Shown: in pieces, positions 1 to 5,720 of the stretch
Position numbering within the stretch: position 1 is the first letter of the stretch
Layout of the letters: every line of letters starts with the position of its first letter
DNA from: Deltaproteobacteria bacterium
Lineage (GTDB): Bacteria; Desulfobacterota; Binatia; Binatales; Binataceae
Assembly: GCA_027403435.1 (NCBI GenBank)
Contig: DAHZDR010000036.1
Coordinates: 1 to 7,368, forward strand
Length of the DNA stretch: 7,368 nt
Direction of reading: 5' to 3'
The notes under the pieces: model-generated
The model's database searches: none
What the model saw: only the letters and a program-made list of their open reading frames with translations
Told to the model about the DNA's origin: nothing
Translations under genes and position numbers: made by a program

Positions 1-1
1 T

Positions 2-559
2 ATCCTGCGCGGCAGCGAATACGAGGCGCGCGGGATGGACCGTTCGACCGCCGACCAGATGGGGATGCTGGCGACGGTAATCAACGCGCTCGCGCTGCAG
101 AACGCGCTCGAACAACTGGACGTGCCGACGCGCGTGCTGTCGGCGATCGCGATGCATTCGGTGTGCGAGCCGTACATTCTGCGCCGCGCCATCCGCCATC
201 TGGAAAAAGGCCGCGTCGTGATTTTCGCCGCCGGCACCGGCAATCCCTATTTCACCACCGACACCGCCGCGAGCCTGCGCGCGCTCGAAATCGGCGCCGA
301 GGTGATTCTCAAGGCGAGCCATACCGTGGACGGCGTTTACGATCGCGATCCGGTGCGCGAGCCGGACGCCCATCGCTTCGACCGGCTCACCTATATCGAA
401 GTGCTGCAGAAAAACCTCAAGGTGATGGATTCGACAGCGATTTCGATGTGCATGGACAACAGTCTGCCAATTATCGTCTTTAATTTGCGCAAGCCAGGTA
501 ATATAAAAAGAGCGGTGATGGGCGAAGCGATCGGAACCAGCGTCGGCAACGAACGCTGA
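2..559 (+). CDS. pyrH: Uridylate (UMP) kinase, 5'-truncated by window edge
   Basis: Cytoplasmic UMP kinase of the bacterial amino acid kinase fold, making UDP from UMP and ATP in pyrimidine nucleotide synthesis. The reading frame is open from base 2, so the first roughly 70 residues lie outside the window; 185 residues remain. Visible family motifs are DQMGMLATVIN (UMP-binding region), AGTGNPYFTTD (nucleotide/phosphate binding), ILKAS followed by VDGVYDRDP (ATP-side loop), LTYIEVLQ, and the C-terminal VMDSTAIS...LPIIVFNL segment. The loop before VDGVY is one residue longer than in the E. coli enzyme (KATKVDGV). The end is clear, with a TGA stop. frr begins 19 bases later, the near-universal pyrH-frr pairing. 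The last 90 or so bases are noticeably AT-richer than the rest. Identity is firm; only the N-terminus is unseen. Confidence 0.97.
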   Translation: MLRGSEYEARGMDRSTADQMGMLATVINALALQNALEQLDVPTRVLSAIAMHSVCEPYILRRAIRHLEKGRVVIFAAGTGNPYFTTDTAASLRALEIGAEVILKASHTVDGVYDRDPVREPDAHRFDRLTYIEVLQKNLKVMDSTAISMCMDNSLPIIVFNLRKPGNIKRAVMGEAIGTSVGNER

Positions 560-578
560 TTGCGGAGGCGCCAACCGG

Positions 579-1133
579 ATGAACGAGGAAATCGAGCTTG
601 CGCAAATGGAGATGGACGAGGCGGTGAACGCGTTCCGCGGCGAACTGGCCCGGGTGCGCACCGGCCGCGCCTCGACCGCCCTGCTGGAAAATCTCCACGT
701 CAATTACTACGGCGCGCGCACCCCCCTGCGCCAACTCGCGGGCTTGGCCGCGCCCGAGTCGCGGCTGCTGGTCATCACGCCCTATGACAAGGGCGCCATG
801 GGCGAAATCGAAAAGGCGATCCAGACCTCCGACCTCGGGCTGAATCCGATGAACGACGGCAAAGTGATTCGGATTCCGATTCCCGAACTCAACGAGGAAC
901 GGCGCAAGGAATTGGTCCGCCATATCCGCAAGATCGCGGAAGAGTTCCGGGTTTCGATTCGCAACCATCGGCGCGACGCCAACGACCGCCTCAAGGCCCA
1001 GCATAAGGAAAAAAAGATTGCCGAAGACGATTTACGCGCGGCCGAGGCCAAAGTCCAGGCCTTGACCAGCGAACATATCGAAAAGTTGGACCGTATTCTG
1101 GCCGCCAAGGAAGCGGAGATAATGGAGGTCTGA
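579..1133 (+). CDS. frr: Ribosome recycling factor
   Basis: Cytoplasmic factor that, with EF-G, splits post-termination ribosomes from mRNA. The product is 184 residues, against 185 in E. coli, so it looks full length. Domain I helices carry RTGRAS (about residues 28-33) and the C-terminal three-helix bundle carries RNHRRDAND (128-136), including the conserved arginines R128, R131 and R132 that contact 23S rRNA. The domain II stretch with ITPYDKGAMGEIEKAI and LNPMNDGKVIRIPIP is typical. The ATG start has a strong Shine-Dalgarno GGAGG at 564-568, 10 bases upstream. It follows pyrH by 19 bases and precedes uppS by 36 bases, and probably shares their transcript. Nothing is missing or unusual. 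Confidence 0.98.
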   Translation: MNEEIELAQMEMDEAVNAFRGELARVRTGRASTALLENLHVNYYGARTPLRQLAGLAAPESRLLVITPYDKGAMGEIEKAIQTSDLGLNPMNDGKVIRIPIPELNEERRKELVRHIRKIAEEFRVSIRNHRRDANDRLKAQHKEKKIAEDDLRAAEAKVQALTSEHIEKLDRILAAKEAEIMEV

Positions 1134-1169
1134 TCGGACCGCGTCCGCGGCGCCGATTCGTCTGCACCG

Positions 1170-1961
1170 GTGACCTCGACCCTGCCTTTAGCGGAATTTC
1201 CCAACCTGTCGCTTGAGCCGGCGCGGATGCCGCGGCATGTGGCGATGGTCATGGACGGCAACGGCCGCTGGGCCAATCAGCGCGGACTCGCGCGTTGCGA
1301 AGGCCATCGCCGGGGCAAGGATTCGGTGCGCGCGGCGGTCGAAGCGGCGCGCGAATTGGGTATCCCGTATCTGACGCTGTTCGCCTTTTCGACCGAAAAC
1401 TGGCTGCGCCCCGGCGTTGAAGTACGCTTTCTGATGCAGTTGCTGCAGCGCTACCTGACCACTGAACTCAAGCGGATGATGAAGCGCGGAATCCGCGTGG
1501 TGGCGCTGGGCGAACTCGAGCGGCTGCCGGCGCCGGTGCGGCGCGCGCTGCAACAGACGATCGAGGCGACGGCGGAGAATCGGGCGATGACGGTCGCGCT
1601 CGCGCTGTCTTATGGCGGGCGGCAGGAGATCGTCAAGACGGCGCGGCGGCTGACGGAGGCGGTCGCGGCCGGTCGGATCCGTCCCGAGCAGATCGACGAA
1701 CCGGCGTTCGCCGGCGCACTGGCCACCGCGGACATCCCGGACCCGGACCTGCTGATACGGACCTCGGGCGAAATTCGCCTTTCGAATTTTTATCTGTTCC
1801 AACTCGCCTATACCGAACTTTATTTTACCGAAACGCTGTGGCCGGATTTTCGCGAGCGCGACCTGCTTGCGGCGCTTGAGGCCTATCAGGCGCGGCAACG
1901 GCGGTTCGGCGCGCTGGTCGAAAACGTCGCCGCGGCGGCGTCGCTCAGTGCTGCGAACTAG
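1170..1961 (+). CDS. uppS: Undecaprenyl diphosphate synthase (cis-prenyltransferase)
   Basis: Condenses isopentenyl diphosphate units onto farnesyl diphosphate in cis configuration, giving the C55 lipid carrier for peptidoglycan and other envelope polymers; acts at the inner face of the membrane. The 263-residue product has the signature HVAMVMDGNGRW with catalytic D29 (E. coli D26), FAFSTENW (71-78), the pyrophosphate-binding RTSGEIRLSNF (197-207) and the TELYFTETLWPDF segment with metal-linked E216. The start is uncertain. GTG at 1170 is the first possible start after the frr stop in the same frame, but lacks a clear Shine-Dalgarno. ATG at 1227 (residue 20, directly before PRHVAMVMDG) would also leave a whole catalytic domain. 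The 3' end overlaps the start of cdsA by 14 bases, suggesting translational coupling. Confidence 0.95.
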   Translation: MTSTLPLAEFPNLSLEPARMPRHVAMVMDGNGRWANQRGLARCEGHRRGKDSVRAAVEAARELGIPYLTLFAFSTENWLRPGVEVRFLMQLLQRYLTTELKRMMKRGIRVVALGELERLPAPVRRALQQTIEATAENRAMTVALALSYGGRQEIVKTARRLTEAVAAGRIRPEQIDEPAFAGALATADIPDPDLLIRTSGEIRLSNFYLFQLAYTELYFTETLWPDFRERDLLAALEAYQARQRRFGALVENVAAAASLSAAN

Positions 1962-2745
1962 GCTCTGGACGGCGGCGTTTGGACTGCCGATCACGCTGGC
2001 GATCGTGTTGTGGGCGCCGCCGCTGGCCTTCACCATCTTTATTGCGTTTTTGACTGTCTGGGCGCTCTACGAAATTGTTACGATGACGCGGGCGCGCGGC
2101 GTCGAAGCGGCGCTGATCGCGCTGATCGCAAGCTTTTGGACTATCGTCCTGCTGGCGCTCGATCATTTGGCAGTGGGCAAGGTTCCTGCCGCCACGGCGA
2201 TGCTTTCCGGCGCGATTATGCTGGAGCTGATGATGCGCGTGGCGCGCAAGGGCGCTGAAGGCGTGCCGCGCGACGGCTGGTACTTGTTCGCGGGCGCGTT
2301 TTGGGTCGGCGGACTGTTTCCGTATCTCGCGTTACTGCGCAATCGGGCTGGCGGTATCGCCGAAATTATCCTGATTTTCCTGATGGTTATCGTGAGCGAC
2401 AGCGGCGCTTATTTCGCCGGCCGCGCGTTCGGACGACATCAGTTGGCGCCGCGCGTCAGCCCGAACAAGACCGTCGAAGGCGCGGTCGGCGGGCTTGCCG
2501 GCACGGTCGCGGCGGCGCTGATCCTGCGGCCGTTGCTCGCCTCCGGATGGAGTTGGGGCGCGACCGTGATAATCGCGGCGGGAGTCAGCGTGCTGGCGCA
2601 AGCCGGCGACCTGGCCAATTCGGCCTACAAAAGAGTGGCTGGAGTGAAGGATTCGGGGTGGATTTTTCCGGGCCACGGCGGCTTGCTCGACCGCGTTTGC
2701 GGCCTGTTGTTTGCCGCCGCTTTCGCCTACTATGCTACTTCCTGA
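1948..2745 (+). CDS. cdsA: Phosphatidate cytidylyltransferase (CDP-diacylglycerol synthase)
   Basis: Integral membrane enzyme making CDP-diacylglycerol from CTP and phosphatidic acid, the branch-point precursor of bacterial phospholipids, including the phosphatidylserine used by the Psd encoded downstream. I chose GTG at 1948, giving 265 residues beginning LRTRLWTAAFGLPITLAIV after the initiator, the usual family opening; longer in-frame versions run into uppS with an arginine-rich, non-membrane N-terminus. Several hydrophobic segments follow. Core motifs are SDSGAYFAGRAFGRH (D151), SPNKTVEG (171-178) and the signature from S225 through K228-R229, K234-D235, H243 and D248-R249. The last signature residue, normally Asp in DRxD, is C251, and a Tyr (Y227) sits in the position usually filled by an aliphatic residue or Phe. 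The family assignment is firm; activity with this substitution is not certain. Confidence 0.95.
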   Translation: MLRTRLWTAAFGLPITLAIVLWAPPLAFTIFIAFLTVWALYEIVTMTRARGVEAALIALIASFWTIVLLALDHLAVGKVPAATAMLSGAIMLELMMRVARKGAEGVPRDGWYLFAGAFWVGGLFPYLALLRNRAGGIAEIILIFLMVIVSDSGAYFAGRAFGRHQLAPRVSPNKTVEGAVGGLAGTVAAALILRPLLASGWSWGATVIIAAGVSVLAQAGDLANSAYKRVAGVKDSGWIFPGHGGLLDRVCGLLFAAAFAYYATS

Positions 2746-2790
2746 CGCCAGCGATAGCCGGCGTCCGATCGCGCCGCATAATAACGCCAT

Positions 2791-4152
2791 ATGATTACTT
2801 CGATAGCCGCCACCGTCGTGGTCTTCTCGGTCCTGATCATCGTGCACGAGATGGGCCATTTTCTGGTCGCCAAGCGGATGGGAGTCCGGGTGCTGCGTTT
2901 TTCGATCGGCTATCCGCCGCGAATCTGCGGGGTTCGGCGCGGCGAAACCGACTATGCGATTGGCGCGACGCCACTTGGCGGCTATGTGCGGATGCTCGGC
3001 GACGAAATTTCGGACGAACCGAGCGCCGCGACGCTCGAGAGCTACGCGCACGAACTGGAGCTCGACCTGATTGTCGCCGCCAGGCGCTCAGGCTGGCTGC
3101 CGCGCGGCAATCACTCCGATGACGATGCGCTCAAGCTGATTGTCGCCGAAATCACGCCTGATGGCGAAATTTCGGCCGACCGGGCGCTGACCGTCCTTGG
3201 CCACGCGCCGAGCGTCGAAGAGGCGCTGGTGATCCGGGAGAACGCCGCGTGCGGCGCGGCCAAGCTGGCGCGGGAACGGATCGGCGCGAAGCGGCCGTCC
3301 GCGTTGATCGAACAGTTCAACGCGCGCGCCTTTCCCACGCAGCCGCTCTGGCGGCGCTTCGCCATCGTGCTCGCCGGTCCGTTCGCCAATATCCTGTTCG
3401 CGCCGGTCTTGATGGCGGTGGTGTTGATGCTCGGCGCGCCGATCGCGCTGCCGGTGATCGGCGATATCCAGAAGGACATGCCGGCCTATGCGGCGGGTTT
3501 GCGCAGCGGCGACCGGGTGCTTGCGGTCAATGGCGCGAAAGTCAATTCCTGGGACGAGCTGTCGGTGATGGTCAAGGCGAGCGGCGGCAATCCCGTCCAT
3601 TTCGTGATTCGGCGGCCGGGCGCGGCCGGCCCGGTCACGCTTGACCTGACCATCCGGCCGAAGCTGGTTCCGGAAAGTACGATTTACGGGACCAAGCAAC
3701 CGATGTGGATCATCGGCGTGCTGCCGCGCGGCGACGAGCGGATCGTGCGCGCGGGACCGCTGCGCGCGTTCGAACAAGCGGTGGTGCAGACTTGCAATAT
3801 CACGGGTTCCCTGTGCTTTGGCATCTACAATATTGTGCGCGGCGCGACGCCGGTGCGCCAGGCGCTGGGCGGACCGATCATGATCGCGCAGATGGCCGGC
3901 CGCGAGGCCCATCAGGGATTCACCAATCTGGCGATGTTCGCGGTGATGTTGAGCCTTGAGTTGGGGATCATCAATCTGTTCCCGGTGCCGCTGCTCGATG
4001 GCGGACATCTGTTGTTTTTCACGATCGAAGGTCTGCGCGGCAAGCCGCTCAACCTGCGCCATCGCGAAATTGCGATGCAGGTGGGGCTGGTTTTGCTGGC
4101 CATTCTTATGACGTTTGTGATCCTGAATGACCTATCGCGTCTTATTGGGTGA
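2791..4152 (+). CDS. rseP: RIP/site-2 intramembrane zinc metalloprotease with an enlarged cytoplasmic linker
   Basis: Membrane protease of the M50B/RseP family, which cuts transmembrane substrates such as anti-sigma factors in regulated intramembrane proteolysis and can clear signal-peptide remnants. Its 453 residues contain, in order: TM1 with the zinc motif HEMGH (19-23), the GATPLGGYVRMLGD loop ending near residue 71, an unusual 110-residue hydrophilic linker (71-180), QPLWRRFAIVLAGPFAN leading into TM2, one PDZ domain (about 220-292), and TM3 with NLFPVPLLDGG, where N395 and D403 complete the active site, then TM4. Linkers at this place are normally about 25-30 residues. With one PDZ instead of the two in E. 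coli RseP, the total length still looks ordinary. ATG at 2791 has no evident Shine-Dalgarno. It lies 45 bases after cdsA; dxr, often found between these two genes, is absent. Confidence 0.94.
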   Translation: MITSIAATVVVFSVLIIVHEMGHFLVAKRMGVRVLRFSIGYPPRICGVRRGETDYAIGATPLGGYVRMLGDEISDEPSAATLESYAHELELDLIVAARRSGWLPRGNHSDDDALKLIVAEITPDGEISADRALTVLGHAPSVEEALVIRENAACGAAKLARERIGAKRPSALIEQFNARAFPTQPLWRRFAIVLAGPFANILFAPVLMAVVLMLGAPIALPVIGDIQKDMPAYAAGLRSGDRVLAVNGAKVNSWDELSVMVKASGGNPVHFVIRRPGAAGPVTLDLTIRPKLVPESTIYGTKQPMWIIGVLPRGDERIVRAGPLRAFEQAVVQTCNITGSLCFGIYNIVRGATPVRQALGGPIMIAQMAGREAHQGFTNLAMFAVMLSLELGIINLFPVPLLDGGHLLFFTIEGLRGKPLNLRHREIAMQVGLVLLAILMTFVILNDLSRLIG

Positions 4153-4162
4153 TCGATTGCTG

Positions 4163-4951
4163 ATGGCGGGCGCCGACGCCGGCGCGGTGCTGGGAATCGA
4201 TACGGGCACGCCGGCGGCGCGGATTGGCGTCGTCGCGGCGGGCCGGGTGCTGGCGTCGATTAGCCGTCCGGCCCGGTCGCACGGCGCCGATTTGCCGGAA
4301 TTGGTCGATGCGGCGATGCGGGCGGCGGGCGTCGCGATTGGCGATTTGGCCGCGGTCGCGGTCGGAATCGGCCCCGGTTCATTTACAGGGCTTAGAGTTA
4401 GCTTAAGCTATGTAAAAGGCCTGATAATTGGTTCAGGCCTGAAAATTGTCGGCATTCCATCGCTTGACGCAATGGCGCTATGCGGAGCGGATCGGCCGGA
4501 AGCGCGGCCGGGCGTGTCCATCTGTCCTTTGATCGATGCGCGTCGCGGCGAGGTCTATAGTTCGCTTTACCAAGTCGGCGCCGATGCGCTAGAAAGATTG
4601 GCAGGTGATTTGGTCGTTCCCCTTGAAGACTTCGCCATGCAGACGACCGGCGAGGTGGTTTTCGTCGGAGAGTATAAGGCTGAAGAAGCCTGCGCCGTCG
4701 TGCAGGCCCGTGATGGGCGTGCGGCGACGCAGGCGGGGAACGCCGAATTACGGCTTGTGGGAGCGTATGTGGCCGCGCTGGGCGCGGCCCGGATTGCGCG
4801 GGGCGAGAGCGATCGGCCCGAAAGCCTTGAGCCGCGCTATGTCCGGTCGTCCGGCGCGTCGCTTAATTCCACCACCGTAGATCGGAAAGAAGGCGTTGAA
4901 CATGGAACATCGAGAGGAAGAGCTAATCCTGCGGTATGCCGCTCAGGATGA
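4163..4951 (+). CDS. tsaB: tRNA t6A37 threonylcarbamoyl-adenosine biosynthesis protein TsaB
   Basis: Cytoplasmic ASKHA-fold protein that pairs with TsaD (with TsaE) to transfer threonylcarbamoyl to A37 of ANN-decoding tRNAs. From ATG 4163 it is 262 residues. Visible signatures are VLGIDTGTPAARIGVV (9-24), the SHGADLPELV helix, the diagnostic GPGSFTGLR (70-78) followed by GIPSLDAMA, and PLIDARRGEVY. Homology-like sequence ends near LEPRYVR (to residue 228); the last 34 residues look unrelated to the family, partly because the final 50 bases overlap the next gene in another frame. ATG 4127 is an alternative start adding 12 residues and overlapping the rseP end by 26 bases; neither start has a clear Shine-Dalgarno. 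The middle contains an AT-rich island (4381-4450) with less common codons. Confidence 0.93.
   Translation: MAGADAGAVLGIDTGTPAARIGVVAAGRVLASISRPARSHGADLPELVDAAMRAAGVAIGDLAAVAVGIGPGSFTGLRVSLSYVKGLIIGSGLKIVGIPSLDAMALCGADRPEARPGVSICPLIDARRGEVYSSLYQVGADALERLAGDLVVPLEDFAMQTTGEVVFVGEYKAEEACAVVQARDGRAATQAGNAELRLVGAYVAALGAARIARGESDRPESLEPRYVRSSGASLNSTTVDRKEGVEHGTSRGRANPAVCRSG
4399..4410. repeat. 12-bp perfect palindrome inside tsaB
   Basis: TAGCTTAAGCTA equals its own reverse complement. It lies within codons directly after the conserved GPGSFTGLR motif of tsaB, in a locally AT-rich stretch. It might be an operator-like site or chance; nothing in the sequence decides between these. Confidence 0.5.
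4417..4440. repeat. 8-bp inverted repeat with 8-base loop inside tsaB
   Basis: AGGCCTGA at 4417-4424 and TCAGGCCT at 4433-4440 are perfect inverted copies around the loop TAATTGGT. The loop region includes GATAAT (4423-4428), one base from the sigma-70 -10 consensus. It starts six bases after the 12-bp palindrome at 4399-4410. It could form an RNA hairpin or a dyad protein-binding site, but no U-tract follows, so it is not a classical terminator. Confidence 0.5.
4887..4893 (+). promoter_or_regulatory. Shine-Dalgarno that sets the DUF465 gene start
   Basis: AAGAAGG at 4887-4893 stands 8 bases before ATG 4902. An in-frame TTG at 4896 would be only 2 bases from it, so ATG 4902 is preferred. The site lies inside the 3' end of tsaB. 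Confidence 0.6.
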
Positions 4952-5135
4952 GCATCTGAGGGAGCTGTATCGGGAGCATCTCGAACTCAAGCGGCAGCTC
5001 GAAGACTTTCGCCACAAGGTTTATCTCACCCCCGCCGAAGAACTGGAAAAGAAAAGGATTCAAAAGCTGAAATTGGCCTCGAAGGATCGTATGATGGAGA
5101 TTCTCAATCGCCATCAGCACGAAGTGGCGCATTAA
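4902..5135 (+). CDS. Small DUF465/YdcH-like coiled-coil protein
   Basis: A 77-residue, strongly charged, Cys-free, probably all-helical protein with no signal peptide or membrane segment. The N-terminal half is Glu/Arg/Leu-rich (residues 1-36, likely one long helix). The C-terminal half, LTPAEELEKKRIQKLKLASK followed by DRMMEIL, resembles the DUF465 (YdcH) family pattern of a basic helix with a KLxLKDxMxxIL-type ending. The cellular role of that family is not established as far as I know, and I assign none. Start: ATG 4902 with AAGAAGG 8 bases upstream. It overlaps the end of tsaB by 50 bases in a different frame, and ilvN starts 42 bases after its TAA stop. It occupies the place where ilvB, the acetolactate synthase large subunit, would be expected. 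Confidence 0.8.
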   Translation: MEHREEELILRYAAQDEHLRELYREHLELKRQLEDFRHKVYLTPAEELEKKRIQKLKLASKDRMMEILNRHQHEVAH

Positions 5136-5177
5136 GCGCCGCACCCGGGCGGGGCGGATAGTGATTATTCATTCGCG

Positions 5178-5699
5178 ATGCCAAGCCATACGATATCGGT
5201 TCTGGTCGAGAACGAATTCGGCGTACTGGCCCGGGTAGCCGGGCTCTTTTCGAGCCGCGGCTACAATATTGAGTCGCTCACGGTCAACGAGGATCCGCAG
5301 GATCCGACGGTCTCCCGGATCGTGTTGGTCACCGTTGGCGACGACCAGATTCTGGAGCAGGTCAACAAGCAGCTAAACAAGCTGGTTGCGGTGATCAAGG
5401 TCACCGACTTCAAGGAAGTCGAAACGGTCGATCGCGAATTGGTGATGGTCAAGGTCGCGATCGATGAACGGACGCGCGGGGAGCTGGATTCGATCGTGCA
5501 GGCGTTCCGGGCGCATATGGTGGACATTGGCCCGCGCTCGGTGACGGTCGAGGTCACCGGCGACACGGGCAAAATCAAGGCGTTTATCGCGCTGGTCCGG
5601 CCCCTGGGAATCAAGGAGATGGTGCGGACGGGGAAGATCGCGATGGCGCGGTCGGTGCAAGCCGAGACGAATCATAACCATCGACACGCCAGGGATTAA
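5178..5699 (+). CDS. ilvN: Acetolactate synthase small (regulatory) subunit
   Basis: Regulatory subunit that binds the catalytic acetohydroxyacid synthase subunit (IlvB), stimulates it and usually carries feedback inhibition by valine. The 173-residue product has an N-terminal ACT domain (about 4-78) with ISVLVENEFGVLARVAGLFS, GYNIESLTV and DPTVSRIVLVT, then a second ACT-like C-terminal domain with RELVMVKVAI, VEVTGDTGKIKAFIALVRP and GKIAMARS. The family is usually about 160-175 residues, so it is complete. The tail after MARS ends in a His-rich NHNHRHARD. Residues NEDPQDPT come from two near-identical 9-base units. ATG 5178 has no good Shine-Dalgarno. ilvC follows after 21 bases. The catalytic partner ilvB is not next to it in this window. 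Confidence 0.96.
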   Translation: MPSHTISVLVENEFGVLARVAGLFSSRGYNIESLTVNEDPQDPTVSRIVLVTVGDDQILEQVNKQLNKLVAVIKVTDFKEVETVDRELVMVKVAIDERTRGELDSIVQAFRAHMVDIGPRSVTVEVTGDTGKIKAFIALVRPLGIKEMVRTGKIAMARSVQAETNHNHRHARD

Positions 5700-5720
5700 A
5701 TTTTCCGGGAGAAAAGCGGA

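Noticed and set aside
1188..2036. Minus-strand open frame of 282 codons opposite uppS/cdsA
   Set aside because: Antisense shadow; Arg-rich translation without domains, while the plus strand carries full family signatures.
2744..2765. Inverted repeat GACGCC/GGCGTC after cdsA as a terminator
   Set aside because: Only six base pairs with a 10-base loop and no T-run afterwards; not a convincing intrinsic terminator.
2301..3122. Plus-strand open frame spanning cdsA, the gap and rseP in another frame
   Set aside because: Arg-rich off-frame translation overlapping two well-supported genes.
3150..3190. EF-hand-like loop (ITPDGEISADR) in the RseP linker
   Set aside because: Lacks the acidic residues at loop positions 1, 3 and 12 in the right register; the resemblance is limited to DGxIS.
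3088..4062. Minus-strand open frame of 324 codons opposite rseP
   Set aside because: Antisense shadow of a clear metalloprotease gene; low-complexity His/Arg/Gln-rich translation.
5136..5177. GC-rich gap before ilvN as an attenuator or terminator
   Set aside because: Only 42 bases, no leader peptide rich in Val/Leu/Ile codons, no stable stem followed by a T-run.
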